From positions 1 through 18,017 of the forward strand of contig MGQT01000042.1 in NCBI GenBank assembly GCA_001797935.1: a stretch of DNA of 18,017 nt. Reading direction: 5' to 3'. This DNA is from Deltaproteobacteria bacterium RBG_16_54_18. GTDB lineage: Bacteria > Desulfobacterota > B13-G15 > RBG-16-54-18. Made by a program: the position numbers and the translations under genes. Shown in pieces: positions 1 through 8,230 of the stretch (position 1 is its first letter; the number at the start of each line of letters is the position of its first letter). A model generated the notes under the pieces. It saw only the letters and a program-made list of their open reading frames with translations, ran no database searches and was not told the origin of the DNA.

Positions 1-12
1 ATGAGCAGATGA
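1..12 (+). CDS. C-terminal tail of an upstream gene (possibly selA)
   Basis: Only the last codons of a possible upstream gene are visible (ATG AGC AGA TGA in frame 1). The TGA stop at 10-12 overlaps the ATG of selB at 9-11 as ATGA, the usual sign of translational coupling. Such a tight join is common between selA (selenocysteine synthase) and selB, so selA is the natural guess. Nothing in these 12 bases identifies the protein. Confidence 0.35.
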   Translation: MSR

Positions 13-1928
13 AGCAGATCATCTTAGGGACGGCCGGTCACATCGATCACGGCAAGACGGCCTTGGTCAAGGCCTTGACCGGCATCGATACCGACAGACT
101 CAAAGAAGAAAAGGAGCGCGGGATCACGATCGAGCTGGGCTTTGCCTACCTCGATTTGCCGAGCGGCGTGCGGCTCGGCATCGTGGATGTGCCCGGGCAC
201 GAGCGATTTGTCAAGCATATGGTGGCCGGCGCCGGGGGCATTGATATCGTCGCTTTGATTATCGCGGCCGACGAGGGGGTCATGCCGCAGACCCGGGAGC
301 ATCTCGCTATCTGCACGCTCTTGGGGATAACACGGGGGGTAGTAGTCCTGACCAAGATCGACCTCGTGGACCAGGAACTCCGAGAAATGGCCCTTGCGGA
401 TATCAGGGATTTTACCAAGGGGACCTTTCTTGAAGGAGCCCCCCTGATCCCCGTTTCCGCCGTCACACGGGAGGGATTGAAAGACCTGATAACTGCCTTG
501 GAGCACTTGGTCGCGCAGGTCGAGCAGAAATCCGCTGACGGCATCTTCCGCCTCCCCATCGACAGGGTGTTCAGCATGAAGGGATTCGGCACGGTCGTGA
601 CCGGCACCCTCCTCGCAGGCCAGGTGACAACGGGAGAAGCCGTTACCATTCTCCCCCCGGGTATCACGGCAAAGGTGAGGGGGATACAGGTGCACGGGGA
701 AAAGGCCGAGCAGGCCGTGGCCGGGCAGAGGACCGCCATCAACCTCCAGGGGATAGAGAAATCATCCCTCGAAAGGGGGGAGGTGCTCCTCCACCCCGGG
801 ACCGTAGAGGTCACCAAGCTCCTTGATGCCGAGGTCATCTACCTCGCCCATGCCCCCCGCCCCCTGAAAAACGGCGCCATGCTGCGCTTCCATACCGGTA
901 CCTCCTACCAGATGGCCACCCTCTACCTGTTGGGGATCAATGAATTAAAACCGGGCGAACACGGCTATGCCCAGATACGATTGCAACATCCCGTCGTCGC
1001 CCTGCCCAATGACCGTTTCGTCCTGCGCGGTTCTTCTCAGATACAGACGATCGGCGGCGGCATCATCCTCGATGCCCATCCGCAGCGGCATAAAAGGTTT
1101 AAGGGGGATATCATCCCCCAGCTTGAGGCGCTCAAACATGGATCACCGGCAGGCGTCCTCGGCCTTCATATCAGGAAGGCCGGTAACCGCGGCGTAGAAC
1201 TGAAGAGGCTCGTCGGCCTGACGAATATCCCCCCTGCCGTCGTATCTGCCGCCGTGCAAGAACTCCTCTCCCGCCGGGAGGTGATCAAATTTGACCGCGA
1301 GGCCGAACGGGTCATTGACGCTGAGCTCTTTATGCAGCTCGCGCAGCAGATGACGGCTACGATGGAACAATACCATGCCGAAAATCCCCTCAAGCCGGGC
1401 ATCGCCAAGGAAGAACTCAAGTCCAAACTTCCCCCGGAGGTGGACGGCAAGCTCTTCACCGCCCTCCTCGCCGACCTCGCCGGGAACACCGTCGTCATCC
1501 AGGAACGGGACAAGGTGCGATTGGCCAACCATCAGGTCGCCCTCAAGGGGCGGCAGCGGGAGTTAGAGGAAAAAATCGCGGAGATCATACAGCACAGCGG
1601 CCTCACCCCCCCCTCGGCCAAAGAGCTGGGGGAGCAGCTCGGGGCCGCCGAGAAGGAAATACGAGAGATCCTTGCCCTGCTCGCCGACGCGGGGACCATC
1701 GTCAAGCTTAAAGAGGGAATCTACTACCACCGGGAGCCGCTGAGCGAACTCGGCAAGCAGTTAGTCGCCCTGCTCGAGAAAAAGGGAAAGATCTCCACTC
1801 AGGATTTTAAATCCCTGGCCGGCGTCTCACGAAAGTACGCGATCCCGCTGGCAGAGTACTTCGATGCCATCAAGCTTACCGTACGGGTGGGGGATGACAG
1901 GATCCTCAGGAGCGGTGGAAAAGAATGA
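9..1928 (+). CDS. selB: Selenocysteine-specific translation elongation factor SelB
   Basis: SelB is the EF-Tu-like GTPase that brings Sec-tRNA(Sec) to ribosomes paused at a UGA codon followed by a SECIS hairpin. The 639-residue product has the full GTPase set: G1 GHIDHGKT at residues 10-17, G3 DVPGH at 60-64, and TKID at 115-118 in place of the usual NKxD. Beta-barrel domains follow (about 175-340, including FSMKGFGTVVTGTLLAG). A long C-terminal part of about 270 residues fits the winged-helix repeats that bind SECIS RNA and separate SelB from EF-Tu. Length is normal for bacterial SelB. The start is the ATG at 9, overlapping an upstream stop. No selenoprotein and no tRNA-Sec gene is visible in the window, so its clients lie elsewhere. 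Confidence 0.95.
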   Translation: MKQIILGTAGHIDHGKTALVKALTGIDTDRLKEEKERGITIELGFAYLDLPSGVRLGIVDVPGHERFVKHMVAGAGGIDIVALIIAADEGVMPQTREHLAICTLLGITRGVVVLTKIDLVDQELREMALADIRDFTKGTFLEGAPLIPVSAVTREGLKDLITALEHLVAQVEQKSADGIFRLPIDRVFSMKGFGTVVTGTLLAGQVTTGEAVTILPPGITAKVRGIQVHGEKAEQAVAGQRTAINLQGIEKSSLERGEVLLHPGTVEVTKLLDAEVIYLAHAPRPLKNGAMLRFHTGTSYQMATLYLLGINELKPGEHGYAQIRLQHPVVALPNDRFVLRGSSQIQTIGGGIILDAHPQRHKRFKGDIIPQLEALKHGSPAGVLGLHIRKAGNRGVELKRLVGLTNIPPAVVSAAVQELLSRREVIKFDREAERVIDAELFMQLAQQMTATMEQYHAENPLKPGIAKEELKSKLPPEVDGKLFTALLADLAGNTVVIQERDKVRLANHQVALKGRQRELEEKIAEIIQHSGLTPPSAKELGEQLGAAEKEIREILALLADAGTIVKLKEGIYYHREPLSELGKQLVALLEKKGKISTQDFKSLAGVSRKYAIPLAEYFDAIKLTVRVGDDRILRSGGKE

Positions 1929-2271
1929 TAAAGCCGGCGGCTTGAGGGGTCAAGAATGCGAGGATTCTATCCTACCCCGCCGCAGGTGGCCCCTTGGCCA
2001 CAAGGTGAATTTACGGTAGGGGACCGCAAGCGGCAGGGTTCGAGTGAAAACCATTCTGACCTGCTTCGAGAACCCCTGACCCCTGGGCTCCTCCCCCTTG
2101 GGGGAATCCCTCATCCTATACAATCTAAATTAAGTCCCGGTCATCTTTTTATAAAAATCTGAATGTCGGGATGTCGCAGGGCGACAGAGAGGGATTGAAC
2201 CCTCCCCCTTTGGGGCCCCCTACCTTGCTGATATTTTAACGATGGGGTGTCGCAAAGCGACAGAGCGGGAT
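1929..2271. repeat. Non-coding repeat-rich region between convergent selB and argJ
   Basis: I find no convincing gene in these 343 bases. Two copies of a 29-base repeat lie 76 bases apart at 2168-2196 and 2244-2272, with 25 of 29 bases identical. Each carries the hairpin TGTCGC-NNN-GCGACA with a different loop (AGG versus AAA). The second copy touches the argJ stop codon. Two further related C-rich/G-rich hairpins occur (CCCCCTTGGGGG near 2094-2105 and CCCCCTTTGGGG near 2205-2216). AGGGGTCA near 1944 is matched by TGACCCCT near 2086. The arrangement resembles REP- or MITE-like intergenic elements. No U-tract follows any hairpin, so none is a clear intrinsic terminator. Confidence 0.6.
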
Positions 2272-3456
2272 TTAGGTCGTGTATGAGGCGTTTATCTTGA
2301 CGTAGTCGTAGGTAAGGTCGTTGGTCAGCACGGTCGTGTGAGCGGCACCTGCATGCAGATCAATGGTAACCTTCACCTCCTCCCGTTGTAAGACCGCTCG
2401 CATCTGCTCTTGACTGGCGCCGCTGGCGGCGACCCCACGAGCTACCGCCATGACATCACCGAAAAAAATAGAGACCTTCTGCGGATCAAAGGCAACCCCC
2501 GCTGCCCCCATGGCCGCCATGATCCTCCCCCAATTGGGGTCCTGGCCGAACAAGGCCGTCTTCACCAGGGGGGAATGAGCAACCCGAAAGGCCAGCCGCT
2601 CGGCCATCGTGCGGTCTTTGGCGCCCCGTACGCAAATCTCCACTACCTTCGTCATGCCCTCGCCGTCCTTGATTATGGCCCGCGCCAATTGGTCCATAAC
2701 CGCGGTGGCGGCCTCTAGAAAGCGGGAAAAGTCTTTACCGCGCAAGCGCAGGGCCTTTGCACTCGCCTCCCCATTTGCCATCATCAGGAGCATATCGTTG
2801 GTACTGGTATCTCCGTCAATCGTGATGCGGTGGAAGGTGGTGCCGACCCCCTCGTGGAGGACAGCGGATAAAACCGCGGCATCTGCTCGGGCGTCGGTCA
2901 TGATGAAGGCCAACATGGTGGCAAGCTGAGGACGGATCATCCCCGCACCCTTGGCAATACCGAGGAGCGTAATCGGATCGCCCGCGAGCCGTACCTGCTC
3001 GCTGACTATCTTAGGGCGGGTGTCGGTCGTCATAATGGCGTGGGCGGCATCGGAAAAACCCTGGGAAGACAGGCGCGTCGTCACCGCGGTAATACCCTCT
3101 TCGATCCGCGGCATGGGAAGGGGGCGGCCGATGACACCGGTGGAGGCAACGAGGACGTGGTGGGGGGGTATATGGAGTGCCGTGCCGACCAAACGGGCCA
3201 TGGTCTCGGCGTCCTGCCGGCCTGATCGACCCGTGCAGGCATTCGCGTTGCCGCTGTTGGCGATCAGGGCCCGGCAGACTCCCCGCCGCACGCGCTGCCT
3301 GGTCGCCAGTACCGGCGCGGCCTTAACCCGGTTGCGCGTAAAGAGCCCCGCCACCTGTGCCGGCGCTTCCGAATAGATGAGGGCCAGGTCCTTGGCCCCC
3401 GTTGTCCCCTTTATTCCGCAGGCAATGCCCGCCGCCTGAAAACCTTTCGGCACCAT
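2272..3456 (-). CDS. argJ: Bifunctional glutamate N-acetyltransferase / amino-acid N-acetyltransferase ArgJ
   Basis: ArgJ moves the acetyl group from N-acetylornithine to glutamate, closing the acetyl cycle of arginine synthesis; bifunctional forms also use acetyl-CoA. The 394-residue protein has the expected length. It carries the self-cleavage site KGAGMIRPQLATML, with the nucleophilic Thr at about residue 180, which becomes the first residue of the beta chain. The STG motif at 105-107 fits the oxyanion-hole region, and the end (DLTYDYVKINASYTT) is typical of the family. The start is ATG at 3456; the nearest purine-rich block (AGGAG) is 16 bases upstream, so initiation may be weak or coupled to secA, whose stop is 40 bases upstream. 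Whether it is mono- or bifunctional cannot be read from the sequence. Confidence 0.95.
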   Translation of the reverse strand: MVPKGFQAAGIACGIKGTTGAKDLALIYSEAPAQVAGLFTRNRVKAAPVLATRQRVRRGVCRALIANSGNANACTGRSGRQDAETMARLVGTALHIPPHHVLVASTGVIGRPLPMPRIEEGITAVTTRLSSQGFSDAAHAIMTTDTRPKIVSEQVRLAGDPITLLGIAKGAGMIRPQLATMLAFIMTDARADAAVLSAVLHEGVGTTFHRITIDGDTSTNDMLLMMANGEASAKALRLRGKDFSRFLEAATAVMDQLARAIIKDGEGMTKVVEICVRGAKDRTMAERLAFRVAHSPLVKTALFGQDPNWGRIMAAMGAAGVAFDPQKVSIFFGDVMAVARGVAASGASQEQMRAVLQREEVKVTIDLHAGAAHTTVLTNDLTYDYVKINASYTT

Positions 3457-3496
3457 ATGTCGTTTACAACATCTCCTATTTTAAGGTAGGGGACAA

Positions 3497-6190
3497 CTAC
3501 GCCCCGCAACACTTCTTGTATTTTTTGCCGCTGCCACAAGGGCAGGGGTCGTTGCGGCCGACCTTCTGCCCGTCACGACGGATCGGCGGTGGCGGTGGCT
3601 CCGCCCGCATCTCCCGCTCCGGCAGGGCGGGTACCATCGGAGGAGGTGTAGAGGCCCGGGGAGTATCGAGGGCGCCCCGCACCAGGACCAGCCGCGGCCC
3701 CGGGGCATGAGGAAGCATCGGCACTTCCTTCTCCTCGGCAAGTTGTACGGCGAAGAGCTTTTGCACCGCCTCTTCCCTCACGCCGGCCAGCATATCGACA
3801 AAGAGTTCGTACCCCTCCTTCTTATACTCCAAGAGGGGGTTCTTCTGGGCATAACCCCTGAGGCCGATGCCCTCTTTGAGGTGATCGATGCTCAAGAGAT
3901 GGTCTTTCCAGTGGTTGTCGAGGGTCTGGAGGAGGATAAAGCGCTCCAAGTCCCTGCTGATATCGCTGCCCAGGGCCCGCTCCTTCTCCTCATAGAATGA
4001 CGTGGCCCCGGTAACCAGCAGATCACGCAGGTCTGTCTGCTTCATCCCGGCAAGCGCCTCGCGGTCAATTTCCAGGGGGAACGAGAAATGCTGGCGAAAG
4101 ACTTCTTGTAACCCCGCGATGTCCCATTCGTCCGCGTGCAGCTTCGGGTCGGTGTAGCGTTCGACGATACCCTCCCCGGTATCTTCTATCATTTCGCCGA
4201 CCATCTCCCGTAATCGTCCCCCTTCCAGGATCTCGCGGCGCTGTGAGTAAATGACCTCGCGTTGCTGGTTCATGACGTCGTCGTACTCCAGCAGTTGTTT
4301 CCTGATCTCGAAATTATGCCCCTCCACCCGCCGTTGGGCGTTCTCGATGGCCTTGCTGACCAAGACGTGTTCGATCGGCTGGTCTTCCTCTACCCCCAAT
4401 CGGTTCATGATGCTGGCAATCCGTTCGGCACCGAATATCCGCATGAGGTCATCTTGCAGGGAAAGATAGAAGCGGGACGACCCCGGGTCCCCCTGGCGCC
4501 CTGACCTCCCCCGCAATTGATTGTCGATCCTGCGGCTCTCGTGGCGTTCCGTCCCCAGGACGTGGAGTCCTCCTTGTTGGAGCACCTGCTCCCGTTCTTG
4601 CGAGGTGGCTGTCACGGCCTTTTGATAGGCGGCTTCTATCGCCGCCTCGTCGGCATCTTTCCCCACCGACTGGGAGGCGATCATCCGGGCATTGCCTCCA
4701 AGGAGGATATCCGTCCCGCGGCCGGCCATGTTGGTAGAGATAGTCACCCCCCGGAAGCGACCTGCCTGGGCAATGATCTCCGCCTCCCGCTCATGGTGCT
4801 TGGCGTTGAGCACGTGATGGGGAATGCCGCGTTTTTTCAGGAGCTTACTCAGGTGCTCCGATTTATCAATGGAGATCGTTCCCACGAGGACAGGTCGCCC
4901 CGCCTCGTGGAGTGCCGCTATCTCCCGTACCACCGCGTTGAACTTTTCCTGCTCCGTCTTATAGATCACGTCCGCGTAATTGGTGCGAATGAGAGGGCGG
5001 TTGGTAGGGATCACCATTACATCAAGGTTATAGGTCTTCTTGAACTCGGCGGCCTCGGTATCGGCCGTCCCCGTCATACCGGCCAATTTTTTATACATGC
5101 GGAAGTAGTTTTGAAAGGTGATGGTCGCCAGGGTCTGATTTTCGTTTTCTATGCGGACCCCCTCTTTTGCCTCCACTGCCTGGTGCAGGCCTTCACTCCA
5201 CCGCCTGCCGGGCATCAGCCTCCCCGTGAACTCGTCGACGATGATGACCTGGCCGTCCTTAACCACGTAATCCACGTCCCTTTTGTAGAGGGTATGGGCG
5301 CGCAGCGCCTGATTGACGTGATGGAGGGTATCAATATGAATGGGATCGTAGAGGTTTTCAACGCTCAGCAGCTTTTCCACACGGGCCACCCCCTCTTCGG
5401 TGAGGACTGCCGTATGGCTCTTTTCATCGATCGTATAGTCCCGCTCCTTTTTCAATTGCGGGCTGATCCGGTTGATCTTGTAATATTTTTCCGTGGATTC
5501 TTCCGCCGGCCCGGAGATGATCAGGGGTGTCCGCGCCTCATCAACGAGGATACTGTCCACCTCATCCACGATGGCATAATGGAGCTCACGCTGGACATAG
5601 TCATCGAGACTGAACTTCATGTTGTCCCGCAGGTAGTCGAAGCCGAACTCATTATTCGTGCCATAGGTGATGTCCGCGCCGTAGGCCTTTCTCCTGGAGG
5701 CGTCATCCAGGTCGTGCAGGATCACCCCCACCGAGAGCCCCAAAAAGCGGTAGATGGCCCCCATCCATTCGCTGTCGCGCCTGGCCAGGTAGTCGTTGAC
5801 CGTGACGATGTGCACCCCCTTACCCGTAAGGGCATTGAGAAAGGCCGGCAAGGTAGACACCAGCGTCTTCCCCTCACCCGTTGCCATCTCGGCGATCTTC
5901 CCTTCGTGCAGGCAGATCCCCCCGATAAGTTGGACATCGAAATGGCGCTCCCCTAAGGTGCGCCTTGCTGCCTCCCTGCCCACGGCAAAGACCTCGGGCA
6001 AGAGGTCATCGAGGGCCTCACCCTTTTCCAGCCGTTCCTTAAATTCGCCTGTCTTGGCAATCAAACGATGGTCGCTGAGGGGATAGATCTGCGGTTCGCG
6101 GGCGCCGATGCACTCGACCAGGGGTTGGAGCCGCTTAAGCTCACGCTCGTTTTTACTCCCCACGACCTTTTTGACGACATCACCCAACAC
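3497..6190 (-). CDS. secA: Preprotein translocase ATPase subunit SecA
   Basis: SecA is the ATP-driven motor that pushes unfolded preproteins through SecYEG. I place the start at GTG 6190, giving 897 residues. A GGAGGA Shine-Dalgarno lies at 6204-6199, eight bases upstream, and the protein then begins MLGDVVKKVVGSKNERELKR, the family N-terminus. The open frame continues to ATG 6244, but that adds 18 unrelated residues. Walker A GEGKT is at about 105-109 and the DEVD box at about 209-212, the same positions as in E. coli SecA. Helicase motif VI is visible as QLRGRSGRQGDPG. The C-terminus is a SEC-C zinc motif with cysteines at about 883, 885, 894 and 895, which contacts SecB or ribosomes. It lies in an apparent operon with the M23 peptidase upstream and argJ downstream. 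Confidence 0.97.
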   Translation of the reverse strand: MLGDVVKKVVGSKNERELKRLQPLVECIGAREPQIYPLSDHRLIAKTGEFKERLEKGEALDDLLPEVFAVGREAARRTLGERHFDVQLIGGICLHEGKIAEMATGEGKTLVSTLPAFLNALTGKGVHIVTVNDYLARRDSEWMGAIYRFLGLSVGVILHDLDDASRRKAYGADITYGTNNEFGFDYLRDNMKFSLDDYVQRELHYAIVDEVDSILVDEARTPLIISGPAEESTEKYYKINRISPQLKKERDYTIDEKSHTAVLTEEGVARVEKLLSVENLYDPIHIDTLHHVNQALRAHTLYKRDVDYVVKDGQVIIVDEFTGRLMPGRRWSEGLHQAVEAKEGVRIENENQTLATITFQNYFRMYKKLAGMTGTADTEAAEFKKTYNLDVMVIPTNRPLIRTNYADVIYKTEQEKFNAVVREIAALHEAGRPVLVGTISIDKSEHLSKLLKKRGIPHHVLNAKHHEREAEIIAQAGRFRGVTISTNMAGRGTDILLGGNARMIASQSVGKDADEAAIEAAYQKAVTATSQEREQVLQQGGLHVLGTERHESRRIDNQLRGRSGRQGDPGSSRFYLSLQDDLMRIFGAERIASIMNRLGVEEDQPIEHVLVSKAIENAQRRVEGHNFEIRKQLLEYDDVMNQQREVIYSQRREILEGGRLREMVGEMIEDTGEGIVERYTDPKLHADEWDIAGLQEVFRQHFSFPLEIDREALAGMKQTDLRDLLVTGATSFYEEKERALGSDISRDLERFILLQTLDNHWKDHLLSIDHLKEGIGLRGYAQKNPLLEYKKEGYELFVDMLAGVREEAVQKLFAVQLAEEKEVPMLPHAPGPRLVLVRGALDTPRASTPPPMVPALPEREMRAEPPPPPIRRDGQKVGRNDPCPCGSGKKYKKCCGA

Positions 6191-6210
6191 TGCTTGCTTC
6201 CTCCATACAA

Positions 6211-6252
6211 ATGCCCTCGAGGGGGATGACCCCTCCGGGCACACGTGCCTCT
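6211..6252 (-). promoter_or_regulatory. Two hairpins in the secA leader
   Basis: On the minus strand, a GGCAC-GT-GTGCC hairpin is followed by a larger one in which GCCC, GGAGGGG, loop TCAT, CCCCCTC and GGGC pair in turn. The latter spans about 6240-6213 and ends about nine bases before the secA Shine-Dalgarno. No U-run follows, so it is not a standard terminator. It could adjust mRNA stability, or secA expression relative to the upstream peptidase gene. Confidence 0.4.
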
Positions 6253-6304
6253 CAATTTTTACTCAGATTATTGTACTGCGAAAACAGTGGAAAAGGAAAG
6301 GCCT

Positions 6305-7189
6305 TTAATTTAAGATGTAGTTACCCGGGTGCATGGGAACATTGTTTAACGACACTCTGTAGTGTAGATGGGGTCCGGTTGCCCTTCCTGAGTTGCCCAT
6401 GGCGGCAATCCGCGTACCCCGCCGCACCCGCTGCCCCACGCTCACGTATACCTGAGAGAGATGGCCATAGAGCGTAGAGATGCCATACTCATGGCTGATC
6501 TCCACCGTTAAGCCAAAGCCGACACTATGGGAGGCGCGCGTAACGATGCCGTCGGCCGGCGCGATAATAGGGGTACCTATCCTGTTGGCGATATCAATCC
6601 CGTCATGAAGTTGGTGCATCCCCGTAAAAGGATCAATGCGATACCCAAAACCTGAGGTCACCCACCCCCGGGCAGGCCAGATAGAAGGGGTAGACGACAA
6701 CTGACGCTTCTTGCCCTCTAAGAAGGAATAAAGCTCTTGAAAGCTTTTTTCCCGGAATTTCGCTTCGGTAGAAAGCCGGTCTAGTTCTGTATTCATCCGC
6801 GAGACATCGTTTTGCAGATTTGCTTCTGCCTTTTTCGATGCTTCTTGAGACGCAGGGGGAACGCTCCCTACCGCCAGGAAGGAATTCGTATCTCCGGCAT
6901 TCTCGAGATTGGCGATGATGCGGAGTTTGACATCGAACTCCTTCAACCGCTGGCTCTGCTGTTGTAATTCTTCTACCTTTTGTTTGTTCGCGGCGACGAG
7001 ATGGGTTGTCCTGGCTACTTCTACGCTCTGCGAGATGTAATTTAAGGTAATAAAGGGAAAGGTGACAACGATAACGAGGAGCGATGCCAAGATGATCTTC
7101 GCGTGGCGAGTGGGCAGTTTGAATTTTAGAGGTTTAAATGGCCCTGAGCGGAATATCCATATCGTGACAGTCCCCTCCTTTTTCTTCAT
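6305..7189 (-). CDS. Membrane-anchored M23 (LytM-type) metallopeptidase
   Basis: This is a probable envelope protein that cuts peptidoglycan cross-links or activates amidases. The start is the ATG at 7189 (294 residues): GGAGGGAGA lies at 7205-7197, so the more upstream ATG at 7207 would consume its own ribosome site. A basic N-terminus (1-30) precedes one membrane segment (about 31-50), a coiled-coil-like region (about 60-160) and a C-terminal M23 domain (about 170-290). Zinc ligands are predicted as H195 and D199 (HDGID) and H276 (HLH), with H243 (YGHLS) and H274 as catalytic histidines, so the site looks complete and active. The substrate is not known. It is first in the M23-secA-argJ run, an order I recall from Geobacter relatives. 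Confidence 0.88.
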   Translation of the reverse strand: MKKKEGTVTIWIFRSGPFKPLKFKLPTRHAKIILASLLVIVVTFPFITLNYISQSVEVARTTHLVAANKQKVEELQQQSQRLKEFDVKLRIIANLENAGDTNSFLAVGSVPPASQEASKKAEANLQNDVSRMNTELDRLSTEAKFREKSFQELYSFLEGKKRQLSSTPSIWPARGWVTSGFGYRIDPFTGMHQLHDGIDIANRIGTPIIAPADGIVTRASHSVGFGLTVEISHEYGISTLYGHLSQVYVSVGQRVRRGTRIAAMGNSGRATGPHLHYRVSLNNVPMHPGNYILN

Positions 7190-7250
7190 ACGCCTATCTC
7201 CCTCCATGAAGATTTGTGGTTTTCCCTTGGGGTTTCGCTACAACAGACAG

Positions 7251-7279
7251 CTTATACTAAACAAATTAAGGTTTGTCAA
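7251..7279 (-). promoter_or_regulatory. Sigma-70 promoter of the M23-secA-argJ operon
   Basis: On the minus strand the -35 box is TTGACA (7279-7274) and the -10 box TATAAG (7256-7251), with a 17-base spacer. Transcription would begin near 7244, leaving a leader of roughly 55 bases before the ATG at 7189. Confidence 0.8.
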
Positions 7280-7445
7280 CCCTTTTTTATGATTATTTTG
7301 TAATAAAAGTAGTATTTTGATGCGGTTCCAAATATCAATTAAGGATATCGGCACAATTGCGACGCGCGCCCCGATCAGTGCTATTTTAATAAAATATGTT
7401 TTATAATGTACTAATTTAATGTAAAAAGTGGGGCGGTTTTAAAGG

Positions 7446-8219
7446 CTATTCAAAGGAAAGCAAGGCCGCACCCAAGGCCCCCACGATCTGCGGTTCGGTA
7501 TAGATGGTGAGTGGAGTACCCAGTTTCTCTTCCAGGCACTTCACTACACCGATGTTCTTGGCAACACCCCCGGTCATGACCACGAGGGGCGCCACCTCAC
7601 CTATCCGTTCCAAGAGCCCCAGGGTCCTGTCCGCAATTGCGTTGTGGATAGCGCGGAGGATATCCTCCACCTGCTGCCCCTCCGAGACAAGGGAGACGAC
7701 CTCTGATTCGGCGAATACGGTACAAATACTGCTGATCTGCAGGTCATGCGTGTGCCGCAACGACCGTTCCCCCATTTCATCGAGCTCAACTGCCAGGGCC
7801 CGGGCCATCACCTCCAAAAACCTCCCCGTGCCGGCGGCGCATTTGTCGTTCATGTCAAATTCCAGCACCCGCCCCTTTTCATCGACCCGGATCACCTTGG
7901 TGTCCTGCCCGCCGATATCAATGATGGTGCGAGACTGAGGGAAGAGGTGATTCACCCCCTTGGCAATACACGTGATTTCGGTAACCTTCCGGTCGGCGAA
8001 CTCGGCGATCTCCCTGCCGCAGCCGGTGGAAACTATCCGTTCGATCTGATCTCTCGCAACATGAGCGCTCGCCGCGGCCTCCTGTAATGAGCGTTGCGCC
8101 GCCTCCCTGCTGGAACCACCGGTGAGGACGATTGAATAGCCGCGTATCCCCTTCTCGTTATCAAAAATCACGGTCTCCGTAGAGAGAGAGCCGATATCGA
8201 TCCCTGCCGCGACCATCAT
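7446..8219 (-). CDS. BadF/BadG/BcrA/BcrD (HgdC)-type activator ATPase
   Basis: Family members are homodimeric [4Fe-4S] ASKHA ATPases that use ATP to pass a very low-potential electron to 2-hydroxyacyl-CoA dehydratases, or act as the ATPase subunits of class I benzoyl-CoA reductase. The 257 residues show the N-terminal phosphate loop GIDIGSLSTE, a second phosphate motif IIDIGGQDTK (about 99-108), and TGGVAKN (about 216-222). Cysteines C127 (NDKCAAGTGR) and C166 (SICTVFAESE) match the cluster-bridging pair of the Acidaminococcus HgdC protein. Either of two adjacent ATGs (8219 or 8216) could be the start. It lies 11 bases after the hydratase gene, as last gene of the operon. No dehydratase or reductase subunits are in the window, so its partner is unknown; length and single-gene form favour an HgdC-like activator. 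Confidence 0.88.
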   Translation of the reverse strand: MMVAAGIDIGSLSTETVIFDNEKGIRGYSIVLTGGSSREAAQRSLQEAAASAHVARDQIERIVSTGCGREIAEFADRKVTEITCIAKGVNHLFPQSRTIIDIGGQDTKVIRVDEKGRVLEFDMNDKCAAGTGRFLEVMARALAVELDEMGERSLRHTHDLQISSICTVFAESEVVSLVSEGQQVEDILRAIHNAIADRTLGLLERIGEVAPLVVMTGGVAKNIGVVKCLEEKLGTPLTIYTEPQIVGALGAALLSFE

Positions 8220-8230
8220 ACCCCTCTCGG

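Noticed and set aside
2030..2050. tRNA T-loop-like GGTTCGAGT near selB, considered as part of a tRNA-Sec gene
   Set aside because: No matching T-stem, acceptor stem or long variable arm could be built around it.
1956..2162. 68-codon plus-strand ORF downstream of selB
   Set aside because: It is made of the intergenic repeat sequence and rich in Pro/Gly from C-rich runs, with no ribosome site or known domain.
4517..5956. 479-codon plus-strand ORF opposite secA
   Set aside because: It lies entirely antisense to a well-supported secA and has no recognisable domain; long antisense frames are expected opposite GC-rich genes.
6191..6244. SecA start at ATG 6244
   Set aside because: It adds 18 residues unlike any SecA N-terminus, while GTG 6190 has an ideal GGAGGA site and gives the standard N-terminal sequence.
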